Positions 7,304 through 14,121 of a DNA stretch of 21,917 bases are shown piece by piece (positions within the stretch are counted from its first letter, which is position 1; each line of letters starts with the position of its first letter). The stretch comes from Synergistaceae bacterium UBA5560 (GTDB lineage: Bacteria; Synergistota; Synergistia; Synergistales; Aminiphilaceae), in NCBI GenBank assembly GCA_002425685.1, contig DIMS01000095.1, forward strand, positions 13,464 through 35,380. The letters are read 5' to 3'. The translations under genes and the position numbers were made by a program. Below the pieces are notes generated by a model. The model saw only the letters and a list, made by a program, of their open reading frames with translations. It did no database searches and was not told the DNA's origin.

Positions 7304-8085
7304 GAAAAGAGCACCTCCTTCAAGGATACTACCGTGACATGGGCGTCCTCGAGCGCTTTCCGTATCTTCGCGGCGAGGGCCACCGCCTCGGGGTTGTCCC
7401 CGTGGAGACAGATGGAGTGGGGGCGCAGGTGCAGCATCGTGCCGTCCACGGTCTCCAGCGTTCCCTCCGTGGCCATGCGGACCACTCGGGCGGCGGCCTT
7501 ATCGGGGTCTGAGATCACCGCTCCCGGACGGCTCCGGGGCGTGAGCGATCCGTCCGCCTGGTAGCTTCGATCCGCGAAGGCCTCCGCGGCGAAGGAAACG
7601 CCCGCTTTTCGGGCGGCCTCCTCGAAGAGCGAATTCGCCAGCCCGAGGAGAATCACGCCCTCAGCGGCGTCCCGCACCGCCCAGACCACAGCCTCCGCGA
7701 GGGCGGCGTCCTTGGCGGCCTGGTTGTACATGGCGCCGTGGGGTTTGACGTGCTGCAAGGGCACGCCGGCGGCACGGCAGGCCGCGGCGAGACCGCCGAT
7801 CTGCACCAGGCAGTCCGCGTAGACTTCGTCGGGTGTGCAGGCCAGATTCCGTCGTCCGAAACCCACGAGGTCCGGATAACCCGGGTGGGCTCCCACGGCC
7901 ACGCCCGCCTCTCGGGCGGCCTTGACGGTGCGGACCATGCAGGAAGGATCTCCCGCGTGAAAACCGCACGCCACGTTGGCGGAGGTCACGCAGGCCAGGA
8001 CTTCCCTGTCCATTCCCATCCTCCAGGGGCCGAAACTTTCGCCGAGATCGCTGTTCAGGTCAATGCGAGGCATGTGCACAATCAC
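7300..8085 (-). CDS. pxpA: 5-oxoprolinase subunit PxpA (LamB/YcsF family)
   Basis: PxpA works with PxpB and PxpC in the ATP-dependent hydrolysis of 5-oxoproline to glutamate (cytoplasm). The 261-residue LamB/YcsF family protein shows DLNSDLGESFG near 8-18, ANVACGFHAGDPS near 36-48, GAHPGYPDLVGFGRR near 66-80, HVKPHGAMYN near 111-120, EAFADRSYQADGSL and RSRPGAV near 164-189, and CLHGDNP near 224-230. The conserved Asp and His residues are those of the family's presumed metal/active site. The start is uncertain within 12 bases: GTG at 8085, GTG at 8079 or ATG at 8073 share the same GGAAAGGAAAGGA ribosome-binding region. The gene follows pxpC by 24 bases and overlaps the ycsI-like gene by 4. Confidence 0.95.
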   Translation of the reverse strand: MIVHMPRIDLNSDLGESFGPWRMGMDREVLACVTSANVACGFHAGDPSCMVRTVKAAREAGVAVGAHPGYPDLVGFGRRNLACTPDEVYADCLVQIGGLAAACRAAGVPLQHVKPHGAMYNQAAKDAALAEAVVWAVRDAAEGVILLGLANSLFEEAARKAGVSFAAEAFADRSYQADGSLTPRSRPGAVISDPDKAAARVVRMATEGTLETVDGTMLHLRPHSICLHGDNPEAVALAAKIRKALEDAHVTVVSLKEVLFS

Positions 8086-8109
8086 GTCCTTTCCTTTCCT
8101 TTCGGAGGT

Positions 8110-9195
8110 TCACAGTTCCTGCCAGGAAACGTCGTAGCTCTTGCCCTCCACGGTCATCCGCCATGCGCCGGAAGTCTGCGGAGCCTGCAAGGACACGGCT
8201 TTCGGGCGGCTCCGGTACGTCGAACGAAAGAGAAGAAGCTCCGCCAGGTGGTTCGCCCGCTCCCGCAGCGCCCGGGCGCCTTCCTCCGGGGTAGCCCGGA
8301 CGAAACGCACGTCCTGGCCGGGCATGCGCTGGGCCAGAACGGCCAGATCCGCCGTGGCCACCACGGCAATCTTCGTGTACCCTCCCGTGGTCTGGCGATC
8401 CGCCAGCATCACGATGGGTTTGCCGTGCCCAGGCACCTGCACCGCTCCGAGGGGAATGGCGTCGGAGACGATGTCCGCGCCCTCCCGGTGGGGGATGCTA
8501 GGCCCTTCCAGTCGGTAGCCCATGCGATCCGACTGTTCGGAGATCGTGTAGGCCGACTCGAAGAAGAGCCGGAGTCCTTCCTCGGAGAAGGCGTCGTCCT
8601 GTGGTCCCGGAACCGCCCGGAGGGGCGCTTCGAGGTCCCGGCGAGGGCGGAGGTGCTCGGGGCAGGTAAAGTCACAGGTCCGCTCCAAAAGAGGAGGTGC
8701 TTCGCCGCAGCACAGCAGGTCCCCTGCCTTCAGATTGCGCCCCTGGAAGCCGCCGATGCGGGCGCGGAGATAGGTGGAGCGACTTTCCATGACCACGGGC
8801 ACGTCGATGCCCCCGGAACAGGCGAGATAGGCCCGGCATCCGCCTCCTGCGGCGGAAATGTCCGAACCCCTGGTTCCGTCGAAGGAGAGTACGTCCCCCT
8901 CCCGCACGGAAAGGTTCGTCATCAGGGGCGCTTTTCGTCCGTTCAGAGAGAAGCCCAGATCCGCTCCGGCGACGGCAACGGCACCCTGCCCTTCCACGAG
9001 GAGCGTCGGTCCGAGGACGGTCACCTCCAGCGCGGCGTCGTTCGGAGCGTTGCCCGCGAGAATGTTGGCGATCTGGAAGAATTCGGGATCCATGGCTCCC
9101 GCCACGGGCATGCCCATGGCCTGGTATCCCCAGCGTCCCAGATCCTGTACGGTGGTGAGGAGTCCCCCCGATCGGACCCTAAGCCGGAGTGCCAT
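8110..9195 (-). CDS. pxpC: 5-oxoprolinase subunit PxpC (KipA / biotin-dependent carboxyltransferase-like)
   Basis: PxpC forms the catalytic pair with PxpB in 5-oxoprolinase; older annotations call it KipA, allophanate hydrolase subunit 2 or biotin-dependent carboxyltransferase. The 361-residue product shows the family pattern: GLLTTVQDLGRWGYQAMG near 10-27, VAGAMDPEFFQIAN near 30-43, ALEVTVLGPTL near 54-64, CSGGIDVPVVMESRSTY near 126-142, the SEQSDRMGYRLEG segment near 229-241, SDAIPLGAVQVPG near 254-266 and ADRQTTGGYTKIAVV near 277-291. ATG at 9195 has AGGAGGGG about 8-10 bases upstream; the much longer open frame to 9552 is antisense-like sequence overlapping pxpB and is not used. It overlaps the end of pxpB by 17 bases, so translation is probably coupled. 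Confidence 0.95.
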   Translation of the reverse strand: MALRLRVRSGGLLTTVQDLGRWGYQAMGMPVAGAMDPEFFQIANILAGNAPNDAALEVTVLGPTLLVEGQGAVAVAGADLGFSLNGRKAPLMTNLSVREGDVLSFDGTRGSDISAAGGGCRAYLACSGGIDVPVVMESRSTYLRARIGGFQGRNLKAGDLLCCGEAPPLLERTCDFTCPEHLRPRRDLEAPLRAVPGPQDDAFSEEGLRLFFESAYTISEQSDRMGYRLEGPSIPHREGADIVSDAIPLGAVQVPGHGKPIVMLADRQTTGGYTKIAVVATADLAVLAQRMPGQDVRFVRATPEEGARALRERANHLAELLLFRSTYRSRPKAVSLQAPQTSGAWRMTVEGKSYDVSWQEL

Positions 9196-9937
9196 GGTTT
9201 TTCCCCTCCTTTTTCTCCGTCCTGGGGACGAAGCGTCCCGCTCCGGCCTCGGCCTGAATGGACAGAAAGGTCTCCTCATCCACAGCTTCGAAGCGGACCC
9301 AGTCTCCCGCCTCGATGAGAGTGGGTGGCGTTCGCAGAGGGTCGAACACGGCGAGAGGAGTCCTGCCGATGAGCTGCCATCCTCCCGGGCTGTCGATGGG
9401 GTAGATGCCGGTCTGCTTTCCCGCGATGCCCACGCTGCCCGCGGGGATGAGTGCCCGTGGATTCTGGAGCCGGGGCGTGGCGAGCGCCTCGTCCATGCCG
9501 CCCAGATAGGCGAAACCCGGTGTGAAACCCAGCATGAAACAATAGAGATCACGCCCGGAATGGCGGGCCACGACCTCCTCCAGGGAAAGACCCGTGGCGG
9601 TGCAGACGTTGTCCAGGTCCGGCCCGTGAGTGCCGCCGTAACAGACGGGAATGGTCACGATCCGCCCCTCGGATTCGGTGGTCTCGCCGCCTTTTTCGAG
9701 CGCGGGGAGCAGGAGTGCGACCAGATCGGAGCGTTCCAGCCGAAGCGGATCGTAGTAGACCGCCAGCGAGCGGTAGGTGGGAACCGTCTCCACGATACCC
9801 GGAGGCGAGATGGCGTCCAGGGCCTTCTTCAGTGCCTGGACCCGTGCGTTCAGCGCTCTGTCCACGGTGGTGCCGAATTCGACGACGAGACAGCTGTCCC
9901 CGGCGTCGCAAAGACGTGCGTCTTCGATTTTCTCCAA
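9179..9937 (-). CDS. pxpB: 5-oxoprolinase subunit PxpB (KipI / allophanate hydrolase subunit 1-like)
   Basis: PxpB is the partner of PxpC in 5-oxoprolinase; the B. subtilis orthologue KipI was first described as an inhibitor of sporulation kinase A. The product of about 252 residues shows DAGDSCLVVEFG near 9-20, PTYRSLAVYYDP near 53-64, IPVCYGG near 95-101, FMLGFTPGFAYLGGM near 133-147, PRLQNPRALIPAGSVGIAGKQTGIYP near 154-179, PGGWQLIGRTP near 183-193 and a DPLRTPPTLIEAGDWVRF segment near 198-215. The most likely start is the TTG at 9937: GAGGTGATC, a full match to an extended Shine-Dalgarno sequence, lies 3 bases upstream of it. The GTG at 9946 is part of that very element and is less likely. 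Its 3' end overlaps pxpC. Confidence 0.94.
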   Translation of the reverse strand: MEKIEDARLCDAGDSCLVVEFGTTVDRALNARVQALKKALDAISPPGIVETVPTYRSLAVYYDPLRLERSDLVALLLPALEKGGETTESEGRIVTIPVCYGGTHGPDLDNVCTATGLSLEEVVARHSGRDLYCFMLGFTPGFAYLGGMDEALATPRLQNPRALIPAGSVGIAGKQTGIYPIDSPGGWQLIGRTPLAVFDPLRTPPTLIEAGDWVRFEAVDEETFLSIQAEAGAGRFVPRTEKKEGKNHGTPA

Positions 9938-9961
9938 GAAGATCACCTCGTTTCCGTCGGA

Positions 9962-9992
9962 GAGGAGCGGAGAACGTCAACTGCCGCTCCTC
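9962..9992 (-). other. Hairpin between the NRAMP-like gene and pxpB
   Basis: GAGGAGCGG (9962-9970) and CCGCTCCTC (9984-9992) form a perfect 9-bp stem around a 13-base loop in the leader just upstream of pxpB. No T-run follows in the direction of transcription, so it is not a classic terminator. It may set relative expression (mRNA processing or stability) of the transporter and PxpB; that role is inference. Confidence 0.45.
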
Positions 9993-10063
9993 CCCATTCT
10001 ACGTCATCGTTCCGTTCCGGGTCGGGGCCGTGCTCTCCCCTGCCCCGTCCCGTTTTCTTTCCG

Positions 10064-10069
10064 ATTGTA
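10064..10069 (-). promoter_or_regulatory. Possible internal promoter ahead of pxpB
   Basis: TACAAT on the minus strand, next to the stop codon of the NRAMP-like gene and about 125 bases before pxpB. No TGn extension directly before it and no recognisable -35, so it is weaker than the other candidates in the window. Confidence 0.25.
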
Positions 10070-10076
10070 CGCCATT

Positions 10077-11324
10077 CTATCGAATCAGATCGACGATCTT
10101 GCTCAGGGACTGCCATCCCATCCAGGCCGTGAAGGCCACCATGACGTAGCCCGAGGCGGTGAGAAATCTGGGATGGTGGTACAGCTCGCCCACGATGTCC
10201 TTGCGGTGGGCGGCGAGCAGCATGGAGAGGAGCGACAGGGGCAGAATGAGTCCGTTGATGGAACCGGCGAAGATCAACAGGTTCACCGGCCTTCCCACCG
10301 TGGTGAAAATGGTGGTGGAGGCCACGATGAAGCCGATGATCCACCAGCGCTGATGCGTCTTCACGACCCGGAAGAGGGTCTGCAGGAACGAGATGGAGGT
10401 GTAGGAGGCGCCTGCTACGGACGTGACGGCGGCGGCCCAGAGGACCACACCGAAAATCTTGTACCCGATCATGCCCGCTCCGATCTGGAAGGCCGAGGCG
10501 GGGGGATTGGACGGGTCGAGCGGTTTGCCCATGGCCACCACGCCGAGGATGGCGAGGAAGAGGAGAAAACGCATGATACCCGTGATGGCGATGCCCTGGA
10601 CGGAGCCGAAGCTGATCTGCTTCACCTTGTCCACGCCGGTTATGCCCGCGTCGATGATGCGGTGCGCTCCCGAGAAGGTGATGTAGCCGCCCACGGTGCC
10701 GCCCACCAGGGTGAGCACGGTCATCCAATCAACGGTGCTTGGAAGGACGGATTCCTTGAGGGCCAAGGCGACGGGCGGCTGGGTCTTGAAGACCATGAAA
10801 CAGACCAGGGCGATCATGAGGAAGCCGAGGATTTTCGTGAAGGTGTCCATAGTCTTGCCCATTTCCTTGTTCAGGAAGATCAGAACGGCCACCCCGGCGC
10901 TGAAGACCGCCCCCAGAGCGAGGGGGGCGCCGAAGAGGACATTCATGCCCAGGGCAGCTCCGGCGATGTTGCCGATGTTGAAGACGAGCCCTCCCAAGGC
11001 AACCGAGAAGGCGAGGAAATATCCGAGGCCTGGAATGACCCGATTCGCCACGTCCTGGGCACGCATGCCCGAAACGCCGAGAATGCGCCAGATGTTGAGC
11101 TGCACCACCACGTCGATGAGAATGCTCGCGAGAATGGCGAAGGCGAAGGCGGCTTTGAGCTTGTCCGTGAAGACCGCCGTCTGGGTGAGAAAGCCGGGGC
11201 CGATGGCCGAGGTGGCCATCAGGAAGGCCGCGCCCAGAAGGACGCTCAGCATTTCCTTGCGGGATGCCACGGCATCCCCGATGGAGCCGGGTTGGGACAG
11301 GGTAGTGCGGGTCGGATCGGACAT
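10077..11324 (-). CDS. NRAMP-family transporter, YcsG-like, lacking canonical metal-site motifs
   Basis: This polytopic membrane protein of 415 residues has about 11 hydrophobic segments and the overall NRAMP layout. First helix: MATSAIGPGFLTQT (about 36-49); the canonical DPGN motif of manganese/iron NRAMPs is replaced by IGPG (41-44). Sixth-helix region: VGGYITFSGAHRI (about 211-223), where the usual MPH is GAH. Ordinary Mn/Fe transport is therefore doubtful. It heads an operon with pxpB, pxpC, pxpA and a ycsI-like gene, matching the B. subtilis region where ycsG sits with ycsF/ycsI/kipIA, so transport of 5-oxoproline or a related compound, or of another cation, is suggested but unproven. 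The start is ATG at 11324 with GGAGG 8 bases upstream; the GTG at 11333 overlaps that site. Confidence 0.9.
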   Translation of the reverse strand: MSDPTRTTLSQPGSIGDAVASRKEMLSVLLGAAFLMATSAIGPGFLTQTAVFTDKLKAAFAFAILASILIDVVVQLNIWRILGVSGMRAQDVANRVIPGLGYFLAFSVALGGLVFNIGNIAGAALGMNVLFGAPLALGAVFSAGVAVLIFLNKEMGKTMDTFTKILGFLMIALVCFMVFKTQPPVALALKESVLPSTVDWMTVLTLVGGTVGGYITFSGAHRIIDAGITGVDKVKQISFGSVQGIAITGIMRFLLFLAILGVVAMGKPLDPSNPPASAFQIGAGMIGYKIFGVVLWAAAVTSVAGASYTSISFLQTLFRVVKTHQRWWIIGFIVASTTIFTTVGRPVNLLIFAGSINGLILPLSLLSMLLAAHRKDIVGELYHHPRFLTASGYVMVAFTAWMGWQSLSKIVDLIR

Positions 11325-11333
11325 GAGGAACAC

Positions 11334-11547
11334 CTCCGGAAAGAAGATGATGGAACTCCTGCCCGATATACAAGCAAAAAAGTTGCCGATTTCGGGAAAG
11401 ACAGCACCGAAACTCCACTGTGGAGGAGAATACCCTTGAAACGACGGAGACTACGCGAAATGAGCCCCTTCTTCGAAAGCCCCGGAATGCAAAGAGAATG
11501 GGGCTTTCTTCGGGAAAAACGTGCGCGGTAGCGTCGTGGCTGTGCGC
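11334..11547. other. Intergenic region between rpoN and the 5-oxoproline operon
   Basis: The stretch holds the leader and presumed promoter of the 5-oxoproline operon. On the minus strand a TATATC hexamer (11365-11370) could serve as -10, but no -35 is clear. A 13-base perfect palindrome (11413-11425) lies upstream of it. A 9-bp inverted repeat (GAAAGCCCC at 11475-11483, GGGGCTTTC at 11500-11508) lies 40 bases past the rpoN stop; it may be a weak terminator for the rpoN operon, but no T-run follows. Confidence 0.45.
11413..11425. promoter_or_regulatory. Perfect palindrome upstream of the NRAMP-pxp operon
   Basis: CTCCACTGTGGAG: two 6-base arms around one central T, about 90 bases before the NRAMP-like start codon. 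Its position upstream of the candidate promoter fits a binding site for a dimeric regulator. No regulator gene of the KipR (IclR) type is present in the window. Confidence 0.35.
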
Positions 11548-12777
11548 TCAGGTGCGCTTTTTCCGAGGCAATCCCAGTTCTCGCCTGTGCCAGGTCACTG
11601 TGCGGGGTGGAACGCCCAATTCCCGCGCGAGAGTGGCGTCGCTCTTGCCCTCTTCCCATCCGCGGCGGATGGTGCCCCGAAGGGCCGCGACGGTCAGGTC
11701 CGGCCGGGCTGCCGTGCCTCGGGCGAGAAGCGCTGCAAGAAGGCGTGTTCCCCGGGGCGTGGAGACCCATGTGGAGGAAGCGGTACGCTGCACGGTAGAG
11801 GGAGCCAGACCGGACAGGGACGCGGCCTCGGAGAGCGTCATCGGCTCCGGTACATCGGCCTCGCCCCGGAGAAACCGTCTCTGTCTTTCTCCGAGGAGGA
11901 ATCCAAGGCGCAGTTTCGTGCGGTGCCGTGCGGCGAGGGCCCCGAGGGTGGATCGGGTGCGGCGGGGGAGTGACGCCGTCTTCCCCGTCGCCATGTCCAT
12001 GTCCAGGATCAGGCGGGGTAGGTTGTCCCGCAGAAGCCGCACGGAAAGCACTCCCTCCCGGTCGAAGCGGAGTTCCAGCTCTGGGAGGATGAAGTGGGGG
12101 CGGCAAAAGGAGCTGCCGGGGTGCGGGTCGAGGCGTCGCAGGATCCCGAGGGCTTCCTCGATGCGTTTTTCCCCCCATCCCAGGCGCTTTTGCAGGGAAT
12201 GCCAGTCCCGTCGCTCCAGCTCTTCTCGCCCGAAGAGCAGCAGAAGGGGCGGGTCCGAAGCGTCGGGAAACGTGCGACGGAGCTGCAGCAGAAGGCATTC
12301 CGCAAGGTCCGGGGCGAAGAGCCCCGGAGGTTCCACCGTCTCGCGAAGACGGAGGAGAAGTGCTTCAAAATCCTTCTGATTCACTCCGAGTGTTCTCGCC
12401 AGTTCCTCCGGCGGTGCGGCGAGATATCCCCGACCGTCCAGACAGAGGGAGAGCTTTTCCGCGGCGTTCTCTCCGAGGAGGTTTGCCTCGGGAATCAGCG
12501 GCAGTTGCAGGGCGAGATGCTCTTCGAGGGTTGTCGGGGCGGCGATGTGTTCCCAGAACTCCTCGTCGTGGAGGTGCTCGTCCTGGATGGACGTCGCGGA
12601 AGGAGGGAGGACCGAGAGGAGAGGGTCCTCTCCGACCAGGTTTTCCAGCGCGGCGGCGAGGTCGCCCGCCGGGGTGGTCAGGAGGGCGAGGCGTCCCAGG
12701 AGCAGCGGCAGGGGAAGAAGGGTCAGTTTCGGTGTCGCATCGAGCCGGAGCGCTTTTCCGGACGCGGGCACGGTCAC
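11548..12777 (-). CDS. rpoN: RNA polymerase sigma-54 factor (divergent RpoN)
   Basis: Sigma-54 directs RNA polymerase to -24/-12 promoters and needs an AAA+ activator. The 409-residue product is shorter than typical RpoN (about 430-500). Region I (about 8-55) keeps the leucine-rich helical pattern and the EDPLL end but has no glutamine until residue 65, whereas typical region I is Gln-rich. The core-binding domain lies about 75-270 (DGRGYLAAPPEELA near 115, ETVEPPGLFAPDLAECLLLQLR near 146-167). The helix-turn-helix follows (EPMTLSEAASLSGLAPSTVQRTASSTWVSTPRG, about 312-344). The RpoN box near 390-401 reads PPRTVTWHRREL rather than ARRTVAKYREEL. The GTG start overlaps the stop of the upstream activator gene (GTGA) with no own ribosome-binding site, so translation is coupled. 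It is the last gene of the symporter/two-component operon. Confidence 0.92.
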   Translation of the reverse strand: MTVPASGKALRLDATPKLTLLPLPLLLGRLALLTTPAGDLAAALENLVGEDPLLSVLPPSATSIQDEHLHDEEFWEHIAAPTTLEEHLALQLPLIPEANLLGENAAEKLSLCLDGRGYLAAPPEELARTLGVNQKDFEALLLRLRETVEPPGLFAPDLAECLLLQLRRTFPDASDPPLLLLFGREELERRDWHSLQKRLGWGEKRIEEALGILRRLDPHPGSSFCRPHFILPELELRFDREGVLSVRLLRDNLPRLILDMDMATGKTASLPRRTRSTLGALAARHRTKLRLGFLLGERQRRFLRGEADVPEPMTLSEAASLSGLAPSTVQRTASSTWVSTPRGTRLLAALLARGTAARPDLTVAALRGTIRRGWEEGKSDATLARELGVPPRTVTWHRRELGLPRKKRT

Positions 12778-14117
12778 ACCAGGTGGTGTTTCTGAAGCTT
12801 CCGCAGCAGGGCGTAGCGGGAGATGCCGAGGCTCGCCGCGGCTTTCGTGCGGTTGCCCTCGTGTTCCGCCAGGACGTTTTTCAGGATGCTCCGCTCCCCC
12901 GCCTCCAGACGGTCCTGAAGGGAGCCCGTTCCCTCGGCGCCGTCGGGCTCCCGGGAGAGGGTTTCCACCATCTCCGCGGGGAGGTCGCAGAGGCGGATGT
13001 CCGTCTCTGCGGGGTTTTTCAGGATGCAGATACGCTCCAGAAGATTGCGGAGTTCCCGCACGTTTCCGGGCCAGGAGTAGCGGAGGAAGACCTCCTGCAC
13101 GTCGGGGGTGAGGCCGCGAAGCGTTCCGCTCCGCTTCCGGTTGAACTCCGCAAGAAAGGTTTCGGCCAGGAGAAGCACGTCCCGTCCCCGTTCCCGAAGA
13201 GGAGGGAGCGAAAGAGGAATGGTGGCGATGCGGTAGTAGAGATCCTGCCGGAAGGTCCCCTTTTCCACCCGTTCCCGGAGATCCGCCGCGGTGGCGCAGA
13301 TCACCCGGAGGGAGACCTTCCGCTCCCGTGTCGCTCCGAGGGGTCGCACTCTGCGGTCGTCCAGGAAACGCAGGAGTTTTCCCTGCAACGCCTGGGGAAG
13401 ATCGGCGATCTCGTCCAGAAAGAGTGTGCCGCCGTCGGCGCTCTCGATGAGCCCGATTCGGTCCTGGGAGGCTCCCGTGTAGGCTCCCCTGCGGGAGCCG
13501 AAGAGTTCCGCCTCCAGCAGAGACTCCGGAATGGCGGCGCAGTTCAGGGCGATGAAATCCCCGGAGTCCTCCGAGACGTGGGCGATCAGGCGGGCGAGTA
13601 CCTCCTTGCCCGTGCCACTCTCTCCCGAGAGAAGCACGTTCACGTCCCGGTGCTCAGCGATGCGTTCCACCGTGCCCCGGAGAGTTGTAAAGGCGGGGCA
13701 GTCCCCCACGAGGGGAACGGTCTTGTCCCTCTGCAGCCTCGAAATGCGGCGCTTCAGCAGGATCGATTCCGCCGCCCGGGCGACGAGATTCGTCACCGCT
13801 TCGAGGGGAAAGGGTTTGTCGAGGAAATCGTAGGCGCCCTCCTGGATTGCCCGAACGATGGTGGGAGAGTCGCCGTAGGCGGTCATCACCACCACCTTCG
13901 CGTCGTTTTTGGTCCGGAGGATGGAGGGGAGCGCGCCGATGCCGTCCCCGTCAGGGAGGCGCACATCCAGAAGGACCACATCGGGGGACCGTTCCTGCAA
14001 AAGCCGCTCCAGATCGGCGAGGGAGTAGGCCGAGGCGACCTCGTAGCCCTCCTTTTCGAGAGCCACCGCCAATCCTCTGTTCAGGTTCTTTTCGTCGTCC
14101 ACGATCCAGACTTCCAT
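12774..14117 (-). CDS. Sigma-54-dependent response regulator, NtrC family
   Basis: Cytoplasmic transcription activator of 447 residues. Receiver domain about 1-115: acidic pair in VDDEK (6-10), phosphoacceptor Asp51 in LLDVRLPDGDG, Thr79 and Lys101 in DKPF. AAA+ sigma-54 activator domain about 137-370: Walker A GESGTGKE (165-172), GAYTGA (211-216; the usual GAFTGA with Phe to Tyr), Walker B TLFLDE (231-236), and an LRFLDDRRVRPLG segment with the downstream arginines. The C-terminal Fis-type helix-turn-helix is NRTKAAASLGISRYALLRKL (about 422-441). ATG at 14117 has AAGGAG about 10 bases upstream. The gene lies 4 bases after the kinase stop and overlaps rpoN, which encodes the sigma factor it must act with. 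The likely target is the linked symporter operon or other transport and catabolic genes; this is inference. Confidence 0.95.
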   Translation of the reverse strand: MEVWIVDDEKNLNRGLAVALEKEGYEVASAYSLADLERLLQERSPDVVLLDVRLPDGDGIGALPSILRTKNDAKVVVMTAYGDSPTIVRAIQEGAYDFLDKPFPLEAVTNLVARAAESILLKRRISRLQRDKTVPLVGDCPAFTTLRGTVERIAEHRDVNVLLSGESGTGKEVLARLIAHVSEDSGDFIALNCAAIPESLLEAELFGSRRGAYTGASQDRIGLIESADGGTLFLDEIADLPQALQGKLLRFLDDRRVRPLGATRERKVSLRVICATAADLRERVEKGTFRQDLYYRIATIPLSLPPLRERGRDVLLLAETFLAEFNRKRSGTLRGLTPDVQEVFLRYSWPGNVRELRNLLERICILKNPAETDIRLCDLPAEMVETLSREPDGAEGTGSLQDRLEAGERSILKNVLAEHEGNRTKAAASLGISRYALLRKLQKHHLV

Positions 14118-14121
14118 GACG

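Noticed and set aside
7738..9318. 526-codon plus-strand frame opposite pxpA/pxpC
   Set aside because: Shadow of clearly identified genes on the other strand.
9777..11531. 584-codon plus-strand frame opposite the NRAMP-like gene
   Set aside because: His/Asp/Glu/Gly-rich composition typical of an antisense shadow of a membrane protein; no ribosome-binding site or family motif.
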